Origin: Enterobacter cloacae
Lineage (GTDB): Bacteria; Pseudomonadota; Gammaproteobacteria; Enterobacterales; Enterobacteriaceae
Assembly (NCBI GenBank): GCA_014169315.1
Contig: AP022133.1
Coordinates: forward strand, 124,001-188,000
Direction of reading: 5' to 3'
DNA: 64,000 nt
Shown here: positions 48,049-56,962 of the stretch, piece by piece
Layout of the letters: each line of letters starts with the position of its first letter
How positions within the stretch are numbered: position 1 is the first letter of the stretch
Notes under the pieces: model-generated
The model's input: the letters and a program-made list of their open reading frames with translations, nothing else
The model's database searches: none
What the model was told of the DNA's origin: nothing
Position numbers and translations under genes: made by a program

Positions 48049-48133
48049 CGCTGATGTCCTTGTAGTGAGTGAGAACACCTTAGCGGGAAAATCAATGATG
48101 GCAAGTGGTTCATGTCGGAAGGTGCGGCTTGGT

Positions 48134-48168
48134 GCCCTCACCCCGACCCTCTCCCACGGGAGAGGGCG
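48134..48168. repeat. CCCTCTCCC-type repeat, copy 6
   Basis: GCCCTCACCCCGACCCTCTCCC followed by AC and GGGAGAGGG. It lies upstream of the LacI-family gene, between it and yiaD. Confidence 0.8.
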
Positions 48169-48176
48169 CAAACACT

Positions 48177-48204
48177 AAAAACGGCAACGAATGTTGCCGT
48201 TTTG
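48177..48204 (-). terminator. Rho-independent terminator after yiaD
   Basis: AAAACGGCAAC GAATG TTGCCGTTTTGC; read on the minus strand the stem ends in GCCGTTTTTAG. It lies 8 bases beyond the yiaD stop. Confidence 0.85.
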
Positions 48205-48211
48205 CTTCCAC

Positions 48212-48874
48212 CTACTGAACCGGGCTTAAGGTGATCTCTACGCGGCGGTTCTGCGCTTTACCTTCCGCCGTGCTGTTGCTGGCGATTGGGTTAGCCGGGC
48301 CCATACCGCGGGTGCGGATACGGTTCGCTTCAACACCCTGGGTGATGAGAGAGCTGGCCACGGAATCGGCACGCTGCTGAGACAGACGCATGTTCAGATC
48401 CTGGCTGCCAGTGCTGTCAGTGTAACCCATCACGTTTACGGCAGTCTTGTTGTACTCTTTCAGTACCATCGCCACGCCGGTCAGGGTGTTTGCGCCCGCA
48501 GGTTTCAGCGTTGCACTGCTGCTGTCGAAGGTCACGTTGTTTGGCATGTTCAGGATGATGTTATCGCCACTACGCGTCACACTTACACCTGTTCCCTGCA
48601 TTTTTTCGCGCAGTTTCGCTTCCTGCACATCCATGTAATAACCTACGCCGCCGCCCAGTGCTGCACCTGCCGCTGCGCCAATCAGCGCGCCTTTACCGCG
48701 ATCTTTCTTGGAGGAGGAAAGCGCGCCAACGCCAGCCCCTACCAGCGAGCCAATACCCGCGCCGATGCCGGATTTACCCGCTTCACGTTCGCCAGTGTAA
48801 GGGTTTGTTGTGCAGCCAGAAACAGCCAGGGCACCGCTCACCAGAGCGGCAATAACGAGTACGCGTTTTTTCAT
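48212..48874 (-). CDS. yiaD: OmpA-family outer membrane lipoprotein YiaD
   Basis: A 220-residue lipoprotein (E. coli 219). Lipobox VSGC with Cys 21; a glycine-zipper segment (KGALIGAAAGAALGGGVGYYMD) near residues 60-83; and a C-terminal OmpA-like peptidoglycan-binding domain with GYTDSTGSQDLNMRLSQQRA. In E. coli, YiaD is a multicopy suppressor of bamB defects. Starts at ATG 48874 with AAGGAAAT upstream. Confidence 0.94.
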   Translation of the reverse strand: MKKRVLVIAALVSGALAVSGCTTNPYTGEREAGKSGIGAGIGSLVGAGVGALSSSKKDRGKGALIGAAAGAALGGGVGYYMDVQEAKLREKMQGTGVSVTRSGDNIILNMPNNVTFDSSSATLKPAGANTLTGVAMVLKEYNKTAVNVMGYTDSTGSQDLNMRLSQQRADSVASSLITQGVEANRIRTRGMGPANPIASNSTAEGKAQNRRVEITLSPVQ

Positions 48875-49039
48875 CTTATTTCCTTAATCCTTTTTATTCT
48901 TTGCCACGACGAGCGCGGCAGTTGATTATGACGTCCCGATACGGAAAAAATTCCGGGTATAACTCTGAAATTTGTGTCAAACCATAAACGCAGCCTCAAT
49001 AAGAAGGCCGTAAACCTGCACGTAATCAGGAGCGCACGC

Positions 49040-51367
49040 TTGAGCACATCAACAAAAACGATTCTGACCGCCGCCCACTGGGGACCGATGCTGGTCGAAA
49101 CGGATGGCGAGAATGTTCTGTCATCCCGTGGAGCATTACCCGGGCAATATCCCAACTCGTTACAGACTGTTGTGCGTGAGCAGGTGCATAGCAAAACCCG
49201 CGTGCGCTGGCCGATGGTACGTAAAGGATTTCTGGCATCGCCGGATAAGCCACAGGGTATTCGTGGCCAGGATGAGTTTGTCCGCGTGAGCTGGGATGAT
49301 GCCCTTTCGCTGATCCATGCTCAGCATAAGCGTATCCGCGACAGCTACGGCCCGTCGTCCATTTTTGCCGGATCTTACGGCTGGCGTTCCAACGGTGTGC
49401 TGCATAAGGCCTCGACCCTGCTTCAGCGCTACATGAGCCTGGCCGGAGGTTATACCGGTCATCTGGGCGACTACTCTACCGGTGCGGTGCAGGCGATCAT
49501 GCCGTATGTCGTGGGGGGAAATGAGGTTTACCAACAGCAGACCAGCTGGCCGCTGGTGCTGGAGCACACCGATGTGGTGGTGCTGTGGAGTGCCAACCCG
49601 CTTAATACGCTGAAAATTGCCTGGAATGCCACCGACGAGCAGGGCATCCCGTATTTTGACGCGCTGCGCAAAAGCGGTAAGCGCATCATTTGCATCGATC
49701 CGATGCGTTCCGAAACGATGGATTTCTTCGGCGATCGCGCCGAGTGGATTGCCCCACACATGGGCACCGACGTAGCACTGATGCTGGGGATCGCCCATAC
49801 GCTGGTTGAGAATGGCTGGCTGGACGACGATTTCCTCGCGCGCTGTACCACCGGCTTTGACAAATTTGCCGATTACCTGACGGGCAACACCGACGGTGTG
49901 GTCAAAACGGCAGAGTGGGCGGCAGCAATTTGTGGCGTAGATGCCGCTAAAATTCGCGAACTGGCAGAATTGTTCCATAACAATACCACCATGCTGATGT
50001 CCGGCTGGGGGATGCAGCGCCAGCAGTTTGGCGAGCAGAAACACTGGATGCTGGTCACGCTGGCCGCAATGCTTGGGCAGATTGGGACCCCGGGCGGTGG
50101 TTTTGGGCTCTCTTATCACTTTGCTAATGGTGGTAACCCAACGCGTAAAGCGGCGGTGCTGGCCTCCATGCAGGGGGCGTTACAGGGTGGTGTGGACGCG
50201 GTCGATAAAATCCCGGTGGCACGCATTGTTGAAGCCCTGGAAAACCCGGGTGGGTTTTATCAGCACAACGGTCTGGATCGCCACTTCCCGGATATCCGCT
50301 TTGTCTGGTGGGCAGGCGGCGCGAACTTTACCCACCATCAGGATACTAACCGCCTGATCCGAGCCTGGCAGAAGCCGGAGCTGGTGGTGATCTCAGAATG
50401 CTTCTGGACTGCGTCGGCCAGACATGCCGATATTGTTTTGCCTGCCACCACCTCATTCGAACGTAACGATCTCACCATGACCGGCGATTACAGCAACCAG
50501 CACATGGTGCCGATGAAGCGTGTTGTGGCTCCACGGGATGAAGCGCGTGATGATTTTGATGTCTTTGCCGACCTGAGCGAACGCTGGGAAGCCGGCGGGC
50601 GCGAGCGTTTTACGGAGGGCAAAACGGAGCTGGAATGGCTGGAGACGTTCTACCAGATCGCCAGCCAGCGTGGTGCTTCTCAGGGGGTGACGTTACCGCC
50701 GTTTGCTGAGTTCTGGGAAGCGAACGACATCTTCGAAATGCCGGAGAGCGAGCAGAACGCGCAATTTGTGCGCTTCGCCGATTTCCGCCGCGACCCGCAG
50801 ACCCATCCGCTGAAAACTGAGAGCGGGAAAATCGTGCTTTACAGCCAGCGTATCGCCAGCTTTGGCTATGCTGACTGTCCACCGCATCCCACATGGCTGG
50901 AGCCGGACGAGTGGCACGGCAACGCTCAGACGGAGCAGCTCCAGGTGTTGTCTGCCCATCCGGCGCATCGCCTGCATAGCCAGCTTAACTATACGTCGCT
51001 GCGCGAGCAGTACGCGGTTGCCGGGCGTGAGCCCGTCACCCTGCATACCGATGATGCCAAAGCGCGCGGGATTGCCGACGGCGACGTGGTGCGCGTCTGG
51101 AACTCGCGTGGACAGGTTCTGGCGGGGGCGGTAGTGAACGACGGGATTAAACCTGGTGTTATCTGTATTCACCAGGGGGCGTGGCCGGATCTGGCGTTGA
51201 GCGAAGGTGGCATTTGTAAAAACGGGGCGGTTAACGTGCTGACCAAAGATCTCCCCAGCTCGAAGCTGGGGAACGGGTGTGCGGGAAATACGGCACTGGC
51301 CTGGGTTGAGAAATACCAGGGGCCAGCGCTTACGTTAACGGCGTTTGATCCGCCTGCCAGCTCATGA
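49040..51367 (+). CDS. bisC: Biotin sulfoxide reductase BisC
   Basis: Cytoplasmic molybdenum-cofactor (bis-MGD) enzyme of the DMSO reductase family, reducing biotin sulfoxide and methionine S-oxide. About 775 residues (E. coli 777). The Mo-ligand serine is in GDYSTGAVQ (S146), and cofactor motifs [12 protein letters not shown] and SANPLNTLK are present. There is no Tat signal, as expected. No suitable ATG exists: the best start is TTG at 49040 behind AGGAG (49029-49033), giving [14 protein letters not shown] in line with E. coli. The longer ORF from 48974 lacks homology. Its end overlaps convergent yiaC by 38 bases. Confidence 0.93.
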   Translation: MSTSTKTILTAAHWGPMLVETDGENVLSSRGALPGQYPNSLQTVVREQVHSKTRVRWPMVRKGFLASPDKPQGIRGQDEFVRVSWDDALSLIHAQHKRIRDSYGPSSIFAGSYGWRSNGVLHKASTLLQRYMSLAGGYTGHLGDYSTGAVQAIMPYVVGGNEVYQQQTSWPLVLEHTDVVVLWSANPLNTLKIAWNATDEQGIPYFDALRKSGKRIICIDPMRSETMDFFGDRAEWIAPHMGTDVALMLGIAHTLVENGWLDDDFLARCTTGFDKFADYLTGNTDGVVKTAEWAAAICGVDAAKIRELAELFHNNTTMLMSGWGMQRQQFGEQKHWMLVTLAAMLGQIGTPGGGFGLSYHFANGGNPTRKAAVLASMQGALQGGVDAVDKIPVARIVEALENPGGFYQHNGLDRHFPDIRFVWWAGGANFTHHQDTNRLIRAWQKPELVVISECFWTASARHADIVLPATTSFERNDLTMTGDYSNQHMVPMKRVVAPRDEARDDFDVFADLSERWEAGGRERFTEGKTELEWLETFYQIASQRGASQGVTLPPFAEFWEANDIFEMPESEQNAQFVRFADFRRDPQTHPLKTESGKIVLYSQRIASFGYADCPPHPTWLEPDEWHGNAQTEQLQVLSAHPAHRLHSQLNYTSLREQYAVAGREPVTLHTDDAKARGIADGDVVRVWNSRGQVLAGAVVNDGIKPGVICIHQGAWPDLALSEGGICKNGAVNVLTKDLPSSKLGNGCAGNTALAWVEKYQGPALTLTAFDPPASS

Positions 51368-51776
51368 TCCACGTCGGGTGTTGGGTATCATCCTGCCAGG
51401 CGCTGTCTTCGATGCGAAAACCCTGAGCATGATAGAAATTTACCGCCCGGACATTTTTCTGGTACACCTCCAGGCTTAAATACGGGAAGCGCTGTTGAAC
51501 ATGGTTCAGCAGCGCCTGCCCAATCCCTTTCCCGATGAACGGCGTGGAGACAAACAGCGCACCCACAAATTGCGACTGCATGACGCTGATAAATCCGCGC
51601 GGTATACCGTCTTCCTCCCAGACCCAGGTTTCGGCGGCGGGCAGGTAAACATCCCGCACCATGCTTTCATTCTCTTTCCAGTAGTTTGCATTGATAAACG
51701 GATGCGCCTCCGTGGTGCTTTCAAGCCACAGACGCAGAAGCGGATCGGCATTATCACTTTGCCATTTGCGGATCAT
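51330..51776 (-). CDS. yiaC: GNAT acetyltransferase YiaC
   Basis: GCN5-related N-acetyltransferase of 148 residues. In E. coli YiaC is a lysine acetyltransferase. The acetyl-CoA loop is seen in [23 protein letters not shown] near the C-terminus is typical. I start at ATG 51776 (MIRKWQS), overlapping the tag 3' end by 23 bases; the longer ORF start lies deep in tag. The 3' end overlaps bisC on the other strand. Confidence 0.9.
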   Translation of the reverse strand: MIRKWQSDNADPLLRLWLESTTEAHPFINANYWKENESMVRDVYLPAAETWVWEEDGIPRGFISVMQSQFVGALFVSTPFIGKGIGQALLNHVQQRFPYLSLEVYQKNVRAVNFYHAQGFRIEDSAWQDDTQHPTWIMSWQADQTPLT

Positions 51777-52335
51777 AGTGGCCCTCAGGATGACAGAAGC
51801 AGCCCGTAATGTGGTCGTTGACCAGCCCACAGGCCTGCATAAAGGAGTAACAGATGGTGGTGCCCACGAATTTAAAGCCGCGTTTTTTCAGCGCTTTAGA
51901 AAGGGCATCGGACGCGGGTGTGGAGGTTGGGATCTCCGCAAGCGTGGCAGCCTGTGTGATTTTTGGATCGTTATTCACAAATGACCAGACAAATTCCGAA
52001 AATGGCTCGCCGCTTTGCTCCATCGCAAGATATGCACGTGCGTTGCCGATAATGGCCTGGATCTTACCGCGATGGCGGATAATTCCGGCATCCAGCACCA
52101 GCCGCTCCACATCCTCGTCGGTCATCGCGGCGACCGTAGTGGGATCGAACTGGTGGAAGGCATTGCGGTAATTTTCCCGTTTTTTCAGTACCGTAATCCA
52201 TGACAAACCCGCCTGCTGTCCCTCCAGGCAGATCATCTCAAAGAGCTTTTTACCGTCAGTTTCTGGCACGCCCCATTCCCGATCGTGATAGTCGATATAG
52301 AGCTGATCCTGGCTTACCCAACCGCAACGTTGCAT
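51754..52335 (-). CDS. tag: DNA-3-methyladenine glycosylase I
   Basis: Constitutive base-excision enzyme removing 3-methyladenine, 193 residues (E. coli 187). HhH superfamily with the structural zinc ligands visible: C4 and H17 (MQRCGWVSQDQLYIDYHDREWG region) and the C-terminal NDHITGCFCH. The catalytic pocket segment GQQAGLSWITVLKKRENY is conserved. Forms an operon with yiaC. Confidence 0.96.
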   Translation of the reverse strand: MQRCGWVSQDQLYIDYHDREWGVPETDGKKLFEMICLEGQQAGLSWITVLKKRENYRNAFHQFDPTTVAAMTDEDVERLVLDAGIIRHRGKIQAIIGNARAYLAMEQSGEPFSEFVWSFVNNDPKITQAATLAEIPTSTPASDALSKALKKRGFKFVGTTICYSFMQACGLVNDHITGCFCHPEGHYDPQMAK

Positions 52336-52495
52336 AAGTTATCTCCCTTATTGATACTGAAATCGCAAATTTCAATCTGTCAGGCTTGACGTGTCTGCTA
52401 AAAAGACAATAGTTAATACAAGGCTATATGCCTTCAAACCTCTTCCTAAACAATGACAAATATCGCCGAATTCGGCTCTTTCTGGAGTCGCTTTG

Positions 52496-53194
52496 ATGAT
52501 GATAAAAAAAATCAGTGGCTGCCATGCTGTCTCTGGCCTGGTGGGGATCTCTGCCTGTTTGTTTTTTTGTAATACAGCGTCAGCCTGGCAACAGGAATAT
52601 ATCGTTTCAGACGCACAAAGTAATACGGCGGAACGCTATACATGGGATGCGGATCACCAACCGCGTTACGAGGAGATCCTCGCTGAGCGAATGAAGTCGT
52701 CGCAAAACATGCCCGGGTTTGCCCTGAACCTCCCTTCTGGTTCCTCTGCAGAGGACGGGATGAGCGTGGGCTGGAATTTCCCGGTGTCTGGCCATGTGAC
52801 GACCGGCCCGGTGATGGGATGGCGTTATGACGGCTCCGCCCCCATGATGATTAATGAGTTTGGTGATGGTGTGACAACGCAGGCTTCCACCGATCCGCTC
52901 TGGCATGCCAGCGTGAGCACGCTTGGCTGGCGTGTGGATACGCAATATGGCGACCTTCACCCCTGGGCGCAGATTAGCGTTAACCAGCAGTTTGGTGTAA
53001 ACCAGTGGAAATCCCAGTTTGGGATGCCGCAGACGCCCGCGCCCGCACAAAACGGGAGTTGGGTGGATGTGACGGTCGGAACGGATATCCCGTTGAACAC
53101 GCATATGGCGGCCTATGCATCCTTAGCTCAGGGGGAAGGTACCGCGACGGGTGAGCAGTTTATGTATTCCCTGGGTGTGAGTGCTAATTTTTAG
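52496..53194 (+). CDS. yhjY: YhjY, autotransporter beta-barrel-domain outer membrane protein
   Basis: Exported protein of about 232 residues, as E. coli YhjY. The signal peptide ends near ASA (residue 29-30). The rest is a beta-strand-rich domain resembling an autotransporter barrel and ends in SANF, a terminal Phe typical of outer-membrane barrels. No passenger domain. ATG 52496 follows GGAG; two further in-frame starts lie within four codons (TTG 52493 and ATG 52499). Function unknown. Confidence 0.85.
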   Translation: MMIKKISGCHAVSGLVGISACLFFCNTASAWQQEYIVSDAQSNTAERYTWDADHQPRYEEILAERMKSSQNMPGFALNLPSGSSAEDGMSVGWNFPVSGHVTTGPVMGWRYDGSAPMMINEFGDGVTTQASTDPLWHASVSTLGWRVDTQYGDLHPWAQISVNQQFGVNQWKSQFGMPQTPAPAQNGSWVDVTVGTDIPLNTHMAAYASLAQGEGTATGEQFMYSLGVSANF

Positions 53195-53318
53195 CGTTAT
53201 CACTTTTTTCAACCTTACGATAACATCTTAAATACAATAACGGCGGGGATTGCAGCGATAGCGGTCACTAACACGCGATCGCTTCATTCCCCGGCAAGGT
53301 CATTCATTCCTGATTCCA

Positions 53319-53349
53319 GGCATTTCATTCCGTCTCTCCTGCATTTCAT
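53319..53349 (+). promoter_or_regulatory. YpdB-type direct repeat upstream of yhjX
   Basis: GGCATTTCAT at 53319-53328 and TGCATTTCAT at 53340-53349 are separated by exactly 11 bases. The E. coli YpdB response regulator binds two GGCATTTCAT copies with 11-base spacing upstream of yhjX. The repeat lies 84 bases before the yhjX ATG. Further CATTCATTCC sequences occur just upstream. Confidence 0.88.
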
Positions 53350-53432
53350 GCCGTTTTCCCCCAGTTGTTTTAAGGTTTTGTTTATCGTTGTCCTCAGCGA
53401 ATTCCCTTAATTTCTCTTGCAGGACAACGGCC

Positions 53433-54635
53433 ATGAACACATCAACTTATAACCGTACGCGTTGGCTGACGCTTTTTGGCACTATCGTCACCCAGTTTGC
53501 ACTGGGGTCGGTCTATACCTGGAGCCTGTTTAATAGCGCGCTTTCCGATAAGATCGGTGCGCCGGTTAGCCAGGTCGCGTTCTCCTTCGGCTTGCTGAGC
53601 CTGGGGCTGGCACTTTCCTCTTCCATCGCAGGTAAACTGCAGGAGCGTTTCGGCGTTAAGCGTGTCACGATGGCTTCCGGGATCCTGTTGGGGGTGGGCT
53701 TTTTCCTCACGGCACATTCAAACAACCTGATGATGCTGTGGCTGAGCGCCGGGGTGCTGGTTGGGCTGGCGGACGGTGCGGGTTACCTGCTGACGCTGTC
53801 TAACTGCGTGAAGTGGTTCCCGGAGCGTAAAGGTTTAATCTCTGCGTTTGCTATCGGTTCTTATGGCCTGGGTAGCCTCGGGTTCAAATTTATCGACTCC
53901 CATCTTCTGGCCACCGTGGGCCTCGAAAAGACCTTCATGATCTGGGGCGTGATTGTGCTGGTGATGATTCTGTTCGGTGCAACGCTGATGAAAGATGCGC
54001 CTCAACAGGCAGTGAAAACCGTTAACGGCGTGGTGGAGAATGACTTCACGCTGGCTCAGTCCATGCGTAAGCCTCAATACTGGATGCTGGCGGTGATGTT
54101 CCTGACGGCGTGCATGAGCGGTCTGTATGTGATTGGTGTGGCAAAAGATATCGCTCAGGGGATGGTCAAACTGGATGCCGCGACGGCGGCCAATGCGGTG
54201 ACCGTTATCTCCATCGCCAACCTTTCTGGTCGTCTGGTGCTGGGGATCCTGTCTGATAAGATTGCCCGTATCCGCGTTATTACGCTGGGGCAGGTGGTGT
54301 CACTGGTGGGCATGGCGGCTCTGTTGTTTGCACCCCTGAATGAAGCCACCTTCTTTGCGGCGATTGCCTGTGTGGCCTTTAACTTTGGCGGCACGATTAC
54401 GGTCTTCCCGTCGCTGGTGAGCGAATTCTTTGGTCTGAATAACCTGGCGAAAAACTACGGTGTCATATACTTAGGCTTCGGTATCGGCAGTATTTGCGGT
54501 TCGCTTATTGCTTCGCTGTTCGGTGGGTTCTATGTGACGTTCTGCGTGATATTCGCCTTGTTAATTATTTCTCTGGCGCTGTCGACAACCATTCGCCAGC
54601 CGCAGCGCGAAATATTTAAAGAAGCGCATGCGTAA
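53433..54635 (+). CDS. yhjX: Pyruvate-inducible MFS transporter YhjX
   Basis: OFA-family (oxalate/formate antiporter-like) major facilitator, 400 residues, about 12 membrane segments. Typical motifs are QFALGSVYTWSLFN in TM1 and LVGLADGAGYLLTLSNCVKWFPERKGL. In E. coli its expression is controlled by the pyruvate-sensing YpdAB system, and the matching site is present upstream. The ATG at 53433 starts MNTSTYNRTRW; the longer ORF runs through the regulatory region. Substrate probably pyruvate or a related acid. Confidence 0.92.
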   Translation: MNTSTYNRTRWLTLFGTIVTQFALGSVYTWSLFNSALSDKIGAPVSQVAFSFGLLSLGLALSSSIAGKLQERFGVKRVTMASGILLGVGFFLTAHSNNLMMLWLSAGVLVGLADGAGYLLTLSNCVKWFPERKGLISAFAIGSYGLGSLGFKFIDSHLLATVGLEKTFMIWGVIVLVMILFGATLMKDAPQQAVKTVNGVVENDFTLAQSMRKPQYWMLAVMFLTACMSGLYVIGVAKDIAQGMVKLDAATAANAVTVISIANLSGRLVLGILSDKIARIRVITLGQVVSLVGMAALLFAPLNEATFFAAIACVAFNFGGTITVFPSLVSEFFGLNNLAKNYGVIYLGFGIGSICGSLIASLFGGFYVTFCVIFALLIISLALSTTIRQPQREIFKEAHA

Positions 54636-54646
54636 TTTATGTATCT

Positions 54647-54674
54647 AAAAGGCCGGGGTTCCGGCCTTTTTTTT
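54647..54674 (+). terminator. Rho-independent terminator after yhjX
   Basis: AAAAGGCCGG GGTT CCGGCCTTTTTTTT: 8-bp stem and a run of eight T residues. Confidence 0.95.
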
Positions 54675-54899
54675 GTCTCTGAAAACGAAAGGGTTGAACA
54701 CCACGTTCGGTTACGGATTTTCTTTTTTGTAAAAAACTGTCGCGATCACACACTCTGCTGCCACTTTTTCTTTCCCCTGTGGTCTACTTACCACGCTTGT
54801 AGACGTTTGCTGATAACGATCCCTGAAGCGAATATTTAAGCTGTTCACTTTTACTACAAAGGTGGATGGCGTTACTGTCCCTTTTTCCGGGTTGCTTGC

Positions 54900-56591
54900 A
54901 TGAAATACATTAAATCGATGGCACAACAAAAGCTGAGTTTTTTGCTGGCGTTGTACATCGGCCTGTTTATGAATGGCGCAGTTTTCTTCCGTCGATTTGA
55001 TGGATACGCGCAAGATTTTACCGTCTGGAAAGGAATTGCAGCGGTCGTCGAATTAGTCGCTGCGGTATTGGCTACATTCTGTTTGCTTCGTGTGCTTTCA
55101 CTGTTTGGTCGACGCCTGTGGCGCGTACTGGCCTCATTTGTCGTGTTGTGCTCGGCGGGAGCCAGCTATTACATGACCTTTATGAACGTGGTGATTGGCT
55201 ACGGCATTATTGCCTCGGTCATGACCACGGATATCGACTTGTCGAAAGAGGTGGTTGGTCTGCATTTTGTCCTCTGGGTGATTGCTGTCAGCGCCTTACC
55301 GTTGCTGCTTATCTGGAGTAACCGCTGCCGGTATACGCTGGTGCATCAACTTCGTACGCCCGGACAACGCATCCGAAGCGTTGCGCTGGTGCTGCTGGCC
55401 GGGCTGATGGTCTGGGGGCCGATTCGCCTGCTGGAAGTGAAGCAAAAATATGACGAGCGTACCTCTGGCGTTGATATGCCAAGCTATGGCGGTGTGGTCG
55501 CAAACTCTTATCTGCCGTCTAACTGGATCTCCGCGCTGGGGTTATACGCGTGGGCACAGGTGGATGAGTCTTCTGATAATAAATCGCTGATGAACCCGGC
55601 GAAGAAGTTTACCTATGAAGCGCCAAAAGATATCGATGACACCTACGTCGTCTTTATCATCGGTGAAACCACCCGCTGGGATCACATGGGGATCCTTGGT
55701 TACAACCGGGATACCACGCCGAAACTGGCGCAGGAGAAGAACCTGGTTGCCTATCGCGGCTATTCCTGCGACACCGCGACGAAGCTCTCCTTACGCTGCA
55801 TGTTCGTGCGCGAGGGCGGGGCCAGTGATAACCCACAGCGTACGCTGAAAGAACAGAACGTCTTCTCCGTGCTGCGCCAGCTTGGGTTTACCTCTGATTT
55901 ATACGCAATGCAAAGCGAGATGTGGTTCTACAGCAATACGATGGCACAGAACATTGCCTATCGTGAGCAAATCGGTGCTGAGCCGCGTAACCGCGGTAAG
56001 AACGTCGATGACATGCTGCTGATCGATGAGATGAAACTCTCCCTGAACGGTAACCCGAAGGGTAAGCATATGATTATCCTGCATACCAAAGGGTCGCACT
56101 TTAACTACACGCAGCGCTATCCACGCAGCTTTGCGAAATGGACGCCGGAGTGTGTCGGTGTGGATAAAGACTGCACCAAAGCGCAGCTGATCAACTCCTA
56201 CGATAACTCGGTGACCTATGTTGACCACTTTATCGATACGGTGATTGACCAGGTTCGCGATAAGAAAGCGATTGTGTTCTATGCTGCAGACCACGGTGAA
56301 TCCATTAATGAGTACGAGCACCTGCACGGTACGCCGCGCAAAATGGCACCGCCAGAGCAGTTCCGTGTACCGATGATGGTGTGGATGTCGGATAAGTATC
56401 TGGAAGACCCGGAGAAGGCGAAGATGTTTGCGCAGCTGAAGAAAGAAGCGGATATGAAGGTGCCACGTCGTCACGTTGAGCTGTACGACACCATTTTAGG
56501 CTGTCTGGGTTATACCTCCCCGAACGGCGGTATTAACGAAAATAATAACTGGTGCAAACTCCCCGGGAGCACCACGAAAGCCGCGCAATAG
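54900..56591 (+). CDS. eptB: Kdo2-lipid A phosphoethanolamine transferase EptB
   Basis: Inner-membrane enzyme that adds phosphoethanolamine to the outer Kdo of LPS, 563 residues as in E. coli. Five N-terminal hydrophobic segments are followed by a periplasmic sulfatase-like domain with the catalytic Thr in FIIGETTRWDHMG, and zinc ligands in AADHGES and the LHGTPR stretch. The 264-base upstream gap is AT-rich and should hold the promoter and leader (target of MgrR sRNA in E. coli); I do not identify the pairing site. Confidence 0.95.
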   Translation: MKYIKSMAQQKLSFLLALYIGLFMNGAVFFRRFDGYAQDFTVWKGIAAVVELVAAVLATFCLLRVLSLFGRRLWRVLASFVVLCSAGASYYMTFMNVVIGYGIIASVMTTDIDLSKEVVGLHFVLWVIAVSALPLLLIWSNRCRYTLVHQLRTPGQRIRSVALVLLAGLMVWGPIRLLEVKQKYDERTSGVDMPSYGGVVANSYLPSNWISALGLYAWAQVDESSDNKSLMNPAKKFTYEAPKDIDDTYVVFIIGETTRWDHMGILGYNRDTTPKLAQEKNLVAYRGYSCDTATKLSLRCMFVREGGASDNPQRTLKEQNVFSVLRQLGFTSDLYAMQSEMWFYSNTMAQNIAYREQIGAEPRNRGKNVDDMLLIDEMKLSLNGNPKGKHMIILHTKGSHFNYTQRYPRSFAKWTPECVGVDKDCTKAQLINSYDNSVTYVDHFIDTVIDQVRDKKAIVFYAADHGESINEYEHLHGTPRKMAPPEQFRVPMMVWMSDKYLEDPEKAKMFAQLKKEADMKVPRRHVELYDTILGCLGYTSPNGGINENNNWCKLPGSTTKAAQ

Positions 56592-56596
56592 CGTGC

Positions 56597-56631
56597 CTGG
56601 CGAGTTTATCGCCAGTTGAATGGCTTTTTTA
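56597..56631 (+). terminator. Terminator-like hairpin after eptB
   Basis: CTGGCGA GTTTA TCGCCAG (7-bp stem) followed after eight bases by TTTTTT. Slightly spaced T-run. Confidence 0.7.
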
Positions 56632-56641
56632 AATTAAGGGA

Positions 56642-56670
56642 TTGACGGGGGTGCACCAGAGCAGTAAGAT
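56642..56670 (+). promoter_or_regulatory. tRNA-Pro promoter with stringent-type discriminator
   Basis: TTGACG (-35, 56642-56647), 17-base spacer, TAAGAT (-10, 56665-56670), then the GC-rich discriminator GCGCTCC, typical of growth-rate/stringently controlled stable RNA promoters. The tRNA begins 13 bases after the -10. Confidence 0.85.
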
Positions 56671-56682
56671 GCGCTCCGCATT

Positions 56683-56759
56683 CGGCGAGTAGCGCAGCTT
56701 GGTAGCGCAACTGGTTTGGGACCAGTGGGTCGGAGGTTCGAATCCTCTCTCGCCGACCA
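56683..56759 (+). tRNA. tRNA-Pro (anticodon UGG)
   Basis: A 77-nt cloverleaf with encoded CCA: acceptor CGGCGAG/CTCGCCG, D-arm with AGCTTGGTAGC, anticodon stem ACTGG/CCAGT enclosing TTTGGGA (anticodon TGG), T-arm GGAGG-TTCGAAT-CCTCT. The sequence agrees with E. coli tRNA3-Pro (proM type, UGG), whereas E. coli has proK (CGG) between eptB and dppA. It is preceded by a stable-RNA promoter and followed by a terminator. Confidence 0.97.
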
Positions 56760-56765
56760 CATTCG

Positions 56766-56793
56766 AAACCCTGCTCTTAGAGCAGGGTTTTTT
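56766..56793 (+). terminator. Terminator after tRNA-Pro
   Basis: AAACCCTGCTC TTA GAGCAGGGTTTTTT: 10-bp stem with T-run, 7 bases after the CCA end. Confidence 0.93.
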
Positions 56794-56830
56794 GCTTCTG
56801 AAGCTTATGAGGATGAGAATCTCCGGGGAA

Positions 56831-56962
56831 GGAGGTTCGACTCGAGCAAAGCGAGAGAACGTTGCTTTAGCAACGGCCCGAAGGGTGAGCCACGCAGTGG
56901 CGAGTCATCCTCTCTCGCCGACCACATTCGAAACCCTGCTCTTAGAGCAGGGTTTTTTGCTT
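56831..56962 (+). repeat. Broken duplicate of tRNA-Pro 3' end and terminator, with 66-nt hairpin insert
   Basis: GGAGGTTCGA (56831-56840) repeats the T-arm of tRNA-Pro (56732-56741). Then come 66 foreign bases (56841-56906), then a 56-bp exact copy (56907-56962) of 56742-56797: the rest of the T-arm, acceptor 3' strand, CCA and terminator. The insert splits the T-loop, is bounded by GACTCG...CGAGTC, and contains CGTTGC-TTTA-GCAACG (56860-56875), CCC-GAA-GGG (56877-56885) and GCCAC-GCA-GTGGC (56889-56901). The duplicate cannot make a tRNA because its 5' part is missing. Confidence 0.9.
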
